Shown here piece after piece: positions 21,273 through 31,800 of a DNA stretch of 64,000 bases. The notes under the pieces are model-generated. The model was given only the letters and a program-made list of their open reading frames with translations, made no database searches and had not been told where the DNA came from. The stretch is from contig JANSLP010000043.1 in NCBI GenBank assembly GCA_029298735.1, positions 100,313 to 164,312 of the forward strand. Reading direction: 5' to 3'. Source of the stretch: Ophiostoma sp. CBS 140.51. Lineage: Eukaryota > Ascomycota > Sordariomycetes > Ophiostomatales > Ophiostomataceae. The position numbers and the translations under genes are program-made. Within the stretch, counting starts at the first letter, position 1. Every line of letters begins with the position of its first letter.

Positions 21273-23140
21273 GGTGTTGATTTGTTGTGTGTTTGGATTG
21301 TGTGGTTGCTTTGCTTTTTGCTGGAGTCTATCTCAGTGAAGAGATAAGATGAGGGGGGCGGTTCCGAGAAATCTGCACAGAAAATCAACAATGAGCGTCT
21401 GCAATGTCACAGGTGAGTTTGTCGAGGGAAACCCGCAGCGTCGTACGGAGGGTTATTCGGAGGGCGGTCAGGGGAGTTGAAGAGTTTAGGAAGTTTGTAG
21501 AGGGGCTTTGTTTGCTTCTGGTGTTGCTTTTGGTGTGATAATGCGAGGATGCGGGAATGTGGGAAACGTACAGTTTAGGATCGTGGGGGAGGGAGAAGAA
21601 AAAAGGCAAAACAGACGTGTGACGTTTGGTCGTTTGAGCGGGAGTAGGAGAGGAAGAGAGAGGAAGGGAAGAGTAGAGAAAGGGGAAGAATGGGAAGAAG
21701 TGGGATGGGAAAATAAGACGTGCGCAGCGCAAGGATTAAGGCCAATAGCGGTGCTGGTGAACAACTACTGAATAATAGTGGGCAGGCAAGACCCCAGTAA
21801 AGAAACGAAACCACAGCAGGAAGGAGCCCAGGAGGCCATCGAGAGCTCCCAAGAGCGCCTGCCGAAAGAGGGGTATGGCCGCCGGTGCAGAGTCGCTGTA
21901 TTCTACGTCAGGGAAGGCAAGAGGCAAGCTCCAGGCAACCGAGCTGGCAAGGAAAGAACTACTGTGTACACCCCGCTAAAGACAAGCTCCCGGCGCTGGG
22001 CAGACTGGCGTCCAAGCTTGAAGCGGCGTGTTTATGCGTGTTTGTCTACTACTGTACTGCTGCTTGATCAAGTTGTGACGGTGACTAAGGCTCTTGTTTT
22101 CTTTGTTGTGAAGGTGTGAGGCGTTTTGCAGCTCAGGCTGTTTCACTGATCGCGAATCAAGCTGGGATGAAAAGCGGAAAGAAAGCAGCAAACCAAAGCA
22201 GGGTGGCTCTTGCCGGCGCTGAGGAGTTTGAGCTCTGTGCACACACCGCGCGAAAGCCGCTACCCCGCCGAGCCCCGCTTACACATCATTTGCACTGTCA
22301 AAAGGGACTTGTACGCGTTAAGAACAGAGTCGAACGACCGGCCAGACCTGATGCAGCCATGTCTCTCTTGCCTGCACAACGTGCAGCATCGCGCCCAGTA
22401 ACAAGGCGGATAATCTGACGGCTGGAACATTTCGAGATTCTGAAACGTATATAGCCCGACGTCCTATGGTCTCGAACAAGCAATGTAGGCAGCCTCAAAT
22501 TTATAGTGAGGATCACGTGCCAAAAGAATGAGAGTTGACAATACCAGTTCGAGATGATTGATTTGATATTTTTTTCTGATCTAAACTCGGATATAACAAC
22601 TGCTATATAAGAACGTTTCATGAAACAGATAGGTTGTTTCCAGCAACCGTTTCAAATAGTTTAGAGGAGGTGCCTGGAGCTGCAGGTGGGAGCTCCTGGA
22701 GCTCAACGGTAAAGTGTGGCTTGTCGTATTACATAATCTTGTGGCGCCCATTTTGCGAAAGGAACGTAATAGTGCTTTCGGCAGTCGCCCTCGACCATCA
22801 GATCAGGAAAGAGTCGAGAAGCCAGAATCGAGACACATTGTCTCGCCCCAGTCCACTCCGACGACAGGGCGCGCTTTATCGACGTGGCACATATCTCGAA
22901 TACCCGTTTGCGAGCTTCACTCCGCCATCACGCCTCGCCGACTGTCGCAATTGCTACGCGGACCCCTGCCGTCGCATACGGTGAAGACGCGACTCGACTA
23001 AATCAGCTTCAACTTTAGCTGCAGCTTCAAAGCTGTCTTTGCTGTCGCCTACATCTCAACAACCCACAATTAACGACCAAAACACGACTGCATCTTGATC
23101 TAAAATCCCTCCTATCTACCACCATCCCCCCGCCTCCACC
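21273..23140. promoter_or_regulatory. divergent promoter region, profilin and ARP5
   Basis: No gene seen. The side next to profilin is ATG-free on the minus strand for about 560 bases, and the side next to ARP5 is ATG-free on the plus strand for about 518 bases. That pattern suggests leaders on both sides, with the promoters between. Confidence 0.5.
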
Positions 23141-25577
23141 ATGGCACCTTCGGCCATGAACGTCGTAGAGCCCATTCCACGGCGCGAAGCCTGGAAGTTG
23201 CTGCCAGAGCCGACCATCTACCCAGTCAAGGATGTGTCCCTCGAGGACTTTGTGGAGCCGCGGTCCGACGGCTACGAAGCCGCAAAGAAGCGTGCGGACG
23301 GCGACGCGGCCATTGTGATTGATAATGGCTCGTCAGCTGTCCGCGCCGGCTGGTCGTTTGAGAAGAACCCGCGCTTCATTATCCCTCCGACGATGGCCAA
23401 ATACCGCGACCGCAAGCTCGGCAAGACGTTCTCGTTTGTGGGCTCTGACTGCTACGCCGACACAGCCGCCCGCGGCCATATACGAAACGCCTTTGAGGCC
23501 GGCACGGGTATTGTGGCCAACTGGGACGTGATGGAGCACATTCTCGACTACACCTTTGTCAAGCTGGGACTGAACGGCAGCACTGATGGCGCCGTCGACG
23601 TGCCCATCGTCTTGACTGAGGCCGTGGCCAACTTCCCCTACTCACGAAAGAGTGAGTATCTCCTCGTTGTACAAGGACTCTTTGGCCCTATTTAACTAAA
23701 ACCCTTTCTTCTATAGCCATGACTGAAATCGTCTTTGAGTGCTACGGCGCCCCGTCACTCGCCTACGGCATCGACTCCCTCTTCTCCTACCGCCACAACA
23801 AGGGCAACACCGGCGTCGTCGTCTCCTCGTCCTACAGCGCCACCCACGTCATCCCCGTCTACAACTCAAAGGCAGTCCTGTCCCAGGCTATCCGCTTAAA
23901 TTGGGGTGGTTCACATGCCGCCGACTACCTGCTGCGCCTCGTCCGTCTCAAGTACCGCGACTACCTCAGCAACAACCTCAAGCTGCACCAGTCGCAGGCT
24001 GAGTACTGGCTCAAGGACTTCTGCTATGTCTCCAAGGACTACGAAAACGAGCTGCGCGGCGTCCTGGACTGGACGGGACTCGAGGACCGCGAGCGCATCA
24101 TTCAGTTCCCCTATACCGAGGAGATTGTCATCCAAAAGACCGAGGAGGAGCTTGCCAAGATTGCCGAGCGCAAGAAGGAGAGCGGCCGCCGTCTGCAGGA
24201 GCAGGCCGTCAAAATGCGTCTCGAGCGCCTCCTTAAGAAGGAGCAGGAGCTCGAGTACTACAAGAGCATCCAGACCCAGATTGCCGAGAGCCCCAAGAAG
24301 GAGACCAAGCGCCTGCTCGACGAGGCCGAGGTCAAGGACGAGGCCGCCCTCGAGCGCCAGATCAAGGAGCTCGAGAAGACGATCCGCCGCGCGCGGCAAA
24401 AGGATCTGGGCCAAGACCCGGACGAGGAGACCGAGGCGCCCGACTTTTCGTTGCTCGAGGTCCCCGACGACCAGCTCGACGAGACCCAGCTCAAGGCAAA
24501 GCGCCAGCAGCGGCTGATGAAGTCCAACCACGAGGCGCGCGCGCGCGCCAAGGCCGAGAAGGAGGCTGAAAAGGCCCGTGTCGCCGAGGAGGCACGGCTC
24601 GAGGAGGAGCGGCGCACCAACGACCTCGAGAACTGGCTCGAGGAGAAGCGGGCCGCCCGCCTCGAGGCACTCGCCAAGATCAAGGAGCGCGAGCGCCTGT
24701 CCAAGGACATGGGCAACCGCAAGAACCTGGCCTCGTACATTCGCATGAAGAACATTGCCAACCTGGCTAGTGACGGTCCCTCGGGCGGTGCAGGTGCGAC
24801 TGGCCGCAAGCGGCGGCGCGGCGGTGCCGGCGACGACGACGACTTTGGTGCTGACGATGCCGACTGGGGTGTTTACCGCGACATTGCTGTCAACAAGGAC
24901 GACAGTGACGACGAAGAACGCGAGGAGAACCCCGACGTCCAGCTTAAGGACCTAGAGGAGCTGCTGCTGCAGTACGACCCAGATTTTACGTACGAGCACA
25001 CGCGCGAGGCACAGAACGACTGGAGCAAGAAGATGCTGCACGCCTTTGAGCGCGGCCCCCGGCCGTTTGACCCGGACAGCCCCGCCGAACGTCACCAGAT
25101 CCACCTCAATGTCGAGCGCATCCGCGTGCCCGAGGTTTTGTTCCAGCCGAGCGCCATTGCCGGCATCGATCAGGCCGGTCTTGTAGAGATTGCGGGCGAT
25201 ATTTTGACACAGCGTCTGACGGGTCTGGCCGGTATCGAGCGCGATGACTTCTTGAAGGACATCTTCTTGACGGGCGGCCTGACCCTGTTCCAGAACTTTG
25301 ACGAGCGTCTACATACCGGTCTGCAGGCTCTGCTGCCGGCTGGTGCACCTCTGCGTATACGGCGCGCCAAGGACCCGCTGACGGATGCCTGGCGGGGTGC
25401 GGCCGAGTGGGCTGGCTCGTCGGCATGGCGGCAGGCTGCTGTGACCCGGGAAGAGTACCAAGAGAAAGGCTCCGAATACATTAAGGTGAGAAACATCTCT
25501 TCAACTGATCTCTTTGGAGTATCTGCTAACGATTCTAGGAACACGACCAAGGAAACGCTTTCGCATCGGGGAGCTAG
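23141..25577 (+). CDS. ARP5: actin-related protein Arp5, INO80 complex
   Basis: Three exons: 23141-23651, 23717-25485 and 25539-25577, giving 772 residues. The actin fold starts with the phosphate-binding strand IVIDNGSSAVRAGWSF (about residues 58-73), and exon 2 opens with MTEIVFECYGAPSLAYGIDS. A charged, coiled-coil-like insertion of about 250 residues, rich in Glu, Lys and Arg, separates the actin subdomains; such an insertion is the hallmark of Arp5. The fold resumes at LFQPSAIAGIDQAGLVEI and DIFLTGGLTLFQNF. Arp5 pairs with Ies6 in the INO80 remodeller and couples ATP hydrolysis to nucleosome sliding. The last exon is 39 nt and ends EHDQGNAFASGS. After the TAG stop the same frame stays open for 93 more codons (see findings). 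Confidence 0.92.
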
Positions 25578-26911
25578 GAACCGCAGGTGCAAATGAAGGC
25601 GAAGTCGAAATCAAAGTCGAAGTCAAAAGCGAAAACTAAGACGAAGGTTGAAACGAAGGAGACATCCATAGTGCAGCCCGGGCCAGAGGAAGACCCGGAA
25701 CCAGGGTCGGAACCTGAGCCGGAATCGCACCCGGAAGAGAGCCCGGAAGAGAAACCAGAGGTGGTGATGGAAGCGGAACTTGAACCGAAAGTAAAGCCGA
25801 CAGCAAAGCCGGCGACTAAGACACGGGCACAGCCAAAGGGGAGAACGCGAAAGAAGTGAGATGGCCATACAATGAGTGGTGTTTCTTGTATAATCAATGT
25901 TTGGGCCGAAAGGACCAAAATAAGGGGTGTGGCAGCAAGGCGTTCTTGTTTGATTTTTTATCTGTATTTTTTTGTTGGCGAGAAGGGGAATATGGTGCAA
26001 GTGCAAGGGAACTTTACTTGTTTTAATGGGTTTTCTTTTTTTTTTCAAAATGTGTATTTCATAAAAAAATTACCATATTTGATCTTGTTGATTTTCTTCT
26101 GAAATCAAACTATCATGAACTTGAGCAACAATTGATAATTAAGTGAGGCGAGTATGAGACGAAAATAAGATGAGAGATCCCGTACAGACAAGAAAGATCA
26201 CGAGGGATATGAATGGACACAAAAAAGATACTATATCAAGCTGTAATGAAACACAAAGTCGAGAGTAGCTTGACGTATGGCCTTGTCAACAAAGCCGAGT
26301 ACTTCACGACCATACCATAGGCTGAGTATACACATATGCAGGTGAACAGAGAGAGCACAGATAGGATATGAAGTCCCAGTGAGCATTTTAAAAGTGAGTA
26401 AAAATTAGGTAAAAGACAAGCACTTAAACATCAATAACCCTTTTCTAAACGCCGGAAACCCTAAAGTTGAAACAGAAAAAAATCAGCAAAAGGAGCTCCC
26501 ATTTCTTTCCATCTCCCACCCAGCGGGGAGAACATGACAGAACAAGACGGAGCGGTCTCAAGAGAGGCAAATAGCAAGGAAACTATAGGAACAGACAGAA
26601 TAAGAAAGAAAGAAAATCAAAAGCAAAGGCAAAAGCAAAACCGAACCCGTGGGAACAGATAACGCAAGTAAGAAATAAAAAAAAGCGGACCAAAATATTG
26701 GAAAACACACCAATAAAGAAACGAAAAAGCCACCTCCCCACATCACCAATAAAGTAATAAAGTGAAAGGCTAAAGGAGGGACAGAATAATAGTAGTGCGC
26801 AAGATGCAAAATAGGGGCGACAAAAGGCGAAAAAAGGCCAAAAACGGAGGAGAGGCAGAGCTAGTGAGGCGTACGAAGCGAGTGACCGCCGTTCCTTCTG
26901 TAATCCTTTCC
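25578..26911. other. 3' flanks of ARP5 and kapC, with in-frame K/E-rich stretch
   Basis: The first 282 bases (25578-25859) keep the ARP5 frame open and encode a Lys/Ser then Glu/Pro repeat. The rest holds no gene; it is A/T-rich with purine-rich tracts and is the convergent 3' flank of the two neighbours. Confidence 0.5.
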
Positions 26912-27961
26912 CTACATGGACATAACAGGCTCGGAAAGCTTCTGCAGCTTCTGAGTAATAGCCTCCTCTGAGGTGTCCATAGGCTCGCCGGCGTCGTTGC
27001 CGTTCGTTTCGGGATCGGGCTTGGTGTTGTTGGAAGCGCCGTTCGTGGCGGCCTCGGCAGCGGGAGCGGCCTCGGCGGTGCTATTGCCGAGCTGGGCGAC
27101 GGCCTGGGCCACGCGCGCGAGCGAGGCATCGTTCTCGGTCTTGGTGTCGGCGGCGCTGTCCGAAGCTGCTGAGCGCTCATCGGCAGCCGCGGCAGCGGCA
27201 GCGGCAGCTGCAGCGACGGCCTGCGCCGCAGAGGGTGCCGCGGCAGCGTGGGCTGCCTCTTGTGACTGCGCGGGGGCTGGCTGTTGGTGCTGGTGCTGCT
27301 CCTGGTATTGCGCCGGCACCGCGGCCTGGTGCTGTTGTTGTTGCTGGAGATGCATCGGCTGCTGACGCTGCTGGAGCTGGACCTGCTGATGCTGCTGCGT
27401 GGGCGACGGACCAATGGTCATAATGGGCGGCATACCCGGCGCGGAGAGGTTCAGGTTGGCGGGTGGCTGGGGCAGCTCGGCCTTGGCGTCCAGGAGGCGC
27501 GACTGCAGGTGGATGATATACTCGCGCAGGGCGTAGTTCTCGGTCTGGGTGATCTTGAACTGCTGCTCCATCTCGCCATACTCCTGAACCTGCTGCTCAA
27601 GCTTCTTGATGTAACCTTCCTTGCGCTGGCGGAAAGCTCTCTGTGGGGGGAATGTGTTAACAGGCTGCGCTGCAAGTAAATTACAAGACAGGGGGAAAGA
27701 ATTCAAGAAAAAACCTACCTGGGCGGCGCGGTTCTGGGCGGCGCGCTTGCTGGTGCTGAGTTCCCGGCGGGGGCCCTTGCGGCCATCGGGAATCACATCC
27801 ACAAGCTCCTGGGAAGCAGCCGGCGACACGGACTGTTGCGGCGCGACGGGCGCGGGGACTGTGTGCTGGGGCGGCTGTTGTTGCGGGAGAGGCGCAGGAG
27901 CTTGCTGAGGCGATGCGGCGGGTTGCGCGCTCGGCGCGGTAGGCTGAGGTGCGGCAGACAT
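26912..27961 (-). CDS. kapC: bZIP transcription factor, KapC/Pap1 type
   Basis: Two exons, 27961-27719 and 27640-26912, give 323 residues from the first ATG. The basic region STSKRAAQNRAAQRAFRQRK (about 69-88) contains NRAAQRAFR, the NxxAQxxFR signature of Yap/Pap1-type factors, followed by a leucine zipper (about 93-131). The match to KapC-like factors is in the KEGYIKKLEQQ and NYALREYIIHLQSRL stretches. The remainder is low complexity: Pro/Ala/Gln-rich N terminus, a long Gln-rich block, then an Ala-rich block and an acidic end. It probably binds DNA as a dimer in the nucleus; the target genes are unknown. The 78-nt intron lies exactly between Q81 and R82. The frame stays open 116 codons upstream of this ATG without any ATG (see findings), so the N terminus is uncertain. 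Confidence 0.85.
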   Translation of the reverse strand: MSAAPQPTAPSAQPAASPQQAPAPLPQQQPPQHTVPAPVAPQQSVSPAASQELVDVIPDGRKGPRRELSTSKRAAQNRAAQVGFFLNSFPLSCNLLAAQPVNTFPPQRAFRQRKEGYIKKLEQQVQEYGEMEQQFKITQTENYALREYIIHLQSRLLDAKAELPQPPANLNLSAPGMPPIMTIGPSPTQQHQQVQLQQRQQPMHLQQQQQHQAAVPAQYQEQHQHQQPAPAQSQEAAHAAAAPSAAQAVAAAAAAAAAAADERSAASDSAADTKTENDASLARVAQAVAQLGNSTAEAAPAAEAATNGASNNTKPDPETNGNDAGEPMDTSEEAITQKLQKLSEPVMSM

Positions 27962-28830
27962 TGTGTAGTATGTGGTGGTGGGCGGCGGAGAGTACGCCGG
28001 TCTCAAATCAGGGTGGATGATAGCGTCCGGATCCGAGTCCAGGTGGCCGTGGTCGTTATTATTGTTGTAATTATTGACGTTGTCGGAACGTGTAACAAGC
28101 AGGGCGGCCGAGGCGGCGTATGCGATGCTGTTGGCGGCCGCTTCTTCTGCGGAGAGCTGATGCGCCGGCGGTTGCGGGGGATGCTCTAGCTTGGCGACGG
28201 TATGCGCGTTTGCGACACCGTTTGCAGCAGCTGCGTCGACGTGTTTCTGAAGAGACAAAAGACTGGAATCGGCGCCGAAATCGTTTAAGGTGGACGATGC
28301 GACAGGCACGTTTTCTGTTTATGGGAGGACAGAAAAGAGACGCGCGCGTGTTAGTAATAAGGTCTATGGGCCGGCGAGCGGTGTGTATATTTATGCACGT
28401 TGTGGATGGTGGTGGTGAAATTTGTTTGGTGGGAAGAAGAAGGTCGTACAAAAGCAACTTTGCAAAAGTGAAGCTTTGATGGAAGTTGTCGAGTCAACAA
28501 AGATGGGATGTTGAACAGGGGTTATTTGGGAAGGAGCCAGGTGAAGAGAAAGAAAGAGGCTTTGGTAAGGTGAAGGAGAAAATGGGAAAGACGGAGCCGA
28601 AAAGTCGAGAGTCAAGAGTCAAGAAGAGGAGGAAGGTGCTGATGGGCAGCGTGGTACAGGCCGGTATAAGAAAGCGGGTGTAAGTTGGGAAACGGGGGAA
28701 AAGATGAGGTAAGGTAGGCCGATTTCGTAATCACAGATGGAAGGGGAAGGGCGGGTGCTTTTAAACACGGTGGAGGCAAGAACTACCCGCAAGCAAAGTA
28801 GCGCCAGTCGCACTAGTGCCAGCGCGCGCG
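27962..28830 (-). promoter_or_regulatory. ATG-free 5' leader of kapC with a 3' splice site
   Basis: The minus strand contains no ATG in any frame between 28830 and 27962, although the plus strand of the same interval has several. A perfect TTACTAAC branch sequence (28357-28350), a pyrimidine stretch and an AG at 28316-28315 indicate an intron ending here. From that acceptor, one frame is open into the bZIP gene. I read this as a long, spliced leader that may also be translated from a non-ATG start. Confidence 0.6.
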
Positions 28831-31800
28831 CATAGTGTAGATGAGCACTGTATTTGAGAAGATCCCGGGACGGGTGGGCCAGGGTGTGGAAGCGGCCGTT
28901 GGAATGAAGAGTGAGACCCAGAAGAAAAGAGGGAAAAGAGGAGGGACAAGAAGGAAAGAACAACGAATGGAGGAGTCAGTGATTATGGAATAGAGGAGGC
29001 AGGTACGGGGGTACACGGTCGCATTCACAGTGTGCTGTGTATGTGTAGTTGCTGTGTGTTGCGCCTTCCTTATTTCTCATCTCTCCTCTTCAGTCGAGTC
29101 ACTGCAAAAAGCGTGAATCGAGGCAGGCGCGTGTGGCTGCCGAAAGAGGGATGCTGGATGACAACACAAGCAAAACCCCCCCATACACCAACAGGAAAGA
29201 ACGACCAAGCTAATCAAAAGCGCCCCGATTCCTTCAAAGATACACCGTCGAAACAACTGAAATCTGAAGGATGTTCTAGCGACCTTGCGGGCTGCACGCT
29301 TGCAAAAGCGCCAGGTCCGCGTGTAATTAGGTAATTATGTAGAGTAGACAAAAGGGAAAATGGCACTTCGGGGGCGGGAATGGCCTGCGGCGGACGAAGG
29401 GTTTGTAGTGTAATACTCAGAATTCCCTATGTATGTAAGATAAGACATTGTATCGTACTTTTTCGAACTTTTTGGCACAATGGTGCAAGGGTAATGGAAT
29501 CAAGCGCGGGAGCGTGCGCAGTGGCAGGTGGAGGACCTTGTGGACTTAGGGCCTTGGTGAGCAACGGAAAGCCGAAACATGACAAAATGACAAAGCTTTG
29601 CGGTATTCTCGCGCCCTTTGAAGAATACCGATGCCCTGCGGCTCGCTTTCTATTTTCTTCTTTTTTTTTTTTTTTTTTATTTATTTATTTGTGTAGCAAT
29701 GCTCCGAAACAACCATATGCTGAATGGGGAAAGAAGGAAAGGTGCGAGGAAGCGGGTGGACTGCAGGTGCGAAGGGCGAAGGGGATAGGGTATAACGGCA
29801 GGGCAAGTAACTGCGAGAAACAAGAACAAAAATACCAGCAGAAATATCAAATAACAAATAGCAAACCGAATGATGACTTACCATTACTCGCAGCCGGGAT
29901 GTTGGCGGCGAGTGTACCTCTGGCCATGTTGAGAACAGCCGCAAGAGAGAAGAAAAGAGATATTCCTGTGTAAATGCTCTGACTCAGCATATAGCACCTT
30001 TTTGGGGGGATGTGACGCAGATTTTAGACAGCCATAGGGGGGGGGGTGTAGATGGAGTAGCTGCTCTGGAAATAGTAGTCCCAGGTACGGAGGTGAGAAG
30101 ACGAGAGAGAGTTGGTCTCCAACAACCGACTTTTTGCTGGGCTTTTTGGCCTGCTTCAACCTGTTCTGTGACGCGAAAAAAAGAGCGGATGTGCCAGATT
30201 ATCGAGGAAATTACACAGCACACAGCGCCCAGAGAGTGACAGAGTGACGGGTGACGGGGAACCACAGGACGGGGATAAAACTGGGGGTCCAAATCGCGTG
30301 GCTGGGCATGGACCATGAAGTGGTGGTGGTGGTGATGTGAAGTGAAGTGTGGTTTCTCTTGTTTTGGTGGTTTGTCTTTGCTTCCGATGGTGATCGGTAG
30401 TAGTGAGCAGCTGCTCGCTTGCTTACCGCGAGTGCGAGTTGGAAGGCAAGAGATCCGGAGGACGGCGGTCGTGCTTTCCTCGCCCACTCTTGATTTTCTG
30501 TGATTTTTGGTCGCGCTGCGCGTCAGACGGCTGCAGGAAAGGGCACTGGAAACCCGCTGGGCGGCTCTTTCTGTCTCTTCCCTCTCCAATGTCGTTCTGG
30601 AGGTCTGTATGTCTCCGACGGGAAGGAACTACTCACGTTCTGGGATTGGCGTCGCAATGGCGTCCGTTGTTTTGCTGTTCTGTCGCTCGTTTTTGCCCGA
30701 TTCTTGGGTGTGTAGTCAGAACAAAGTCATCATCAGCATACAATGCAGGCTCAGTCAGCAGGAAACGGAGTAGTCAGAAAGGCAAGGGCAGAGGGGAATG
30801 GCAGAAAATGGGGGAGTGGGCACGAAAGGTTCTCCGAGAATTGTGCGGGCAAGAGCGCGTGTCAGGCTGCAAGGGCAAAGAGGGAAGGAGTGGCTCCACA
30901 CTGGCAAAGGCAACCGAAAGTGAACCTGGAGGCGAACCCCAAAAAGCAAAAGCCGCCTGCTGGGAGGCACCATTCGGGCCCTGCAGGCGCGTTATTTTGC
31001 TTCGGAGTTTGGCGTTGTCGCATGATTTGTCAGCCCGAGACACCTTTGTCAGTGAGCAGCCAATGGTATTCTAGCGCATTTTCCCTCTTTCCCTCTGATA
31101 TTCCAGTTGGACGTTCATCTCGATTTCTGCAGTGGAAGTGCACCAGCTCCTCCTGGCGCTCCTTCCCTCCTTCCCTCCTGTCGGAAACGTCGGCAGTTCC
31201 ACTTTTGCCTTGCCCAGTTTCCCGTTTCGGCCGGCGACAACGGACCTCGCAAAAAGTTCTCAAATTGCCAATGAGGATATTCGCAGGTAGTTTCAGGAGC
31301 CAGGGCGTTTTGATCGAGTCCAGTACATAGTCGACCGCGGACGAGATACGGAGTTGGGGGTTTGTCTGACAGGAATACCGGCGCAGGGCCGGCCATCTGC
31401 AAGTATGTTACTTGACTGACCCAGCCGGGCTTGGCCTGGATTTCTGGTTTCTTTGTGCGAACAAGTGCACAAGACGGGCAGCGAACTGCGGCCATCATAA
31501 CGACCAAGTACCGTGCGTTTACTGAGTACATACCTCTTGGACAAGTTGAAGAACTGAACAAGACGTCGGCGATGGCCAAAAAAGGGTCCTGGCCCCATAC
31601 GGGCAATACGACGCAGAAATAAAAGGATTGACGGCAGCACCCTTGATCCAACGCCGGATGGCCGCGGAATTACAGTGGACAGTGACATGGGGACCAGGGC
31701 CCTTTTCGACAGGTGCAGTGAAAATGAGAAAGATACCGCTGGCTGTTGCTCGCTCTCGCGTTTTGTAGGAATGATGGCTCATGGAGTGTGTGCTCGTGGC

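Noticed and set aside
25593..25859. Stand-alone small gene after ARP5
   Set aside because: It begins 15 bases past the ARP5 stop in the same frame, leaving no room for a promoter; better seen as a 3' extension.
30403..31074. 223-codon plus-strand frame in the kapC-PCD interval
   Set aside because: Low-quality peptide, overlapped by other open frames on both strands, no splice or start support.
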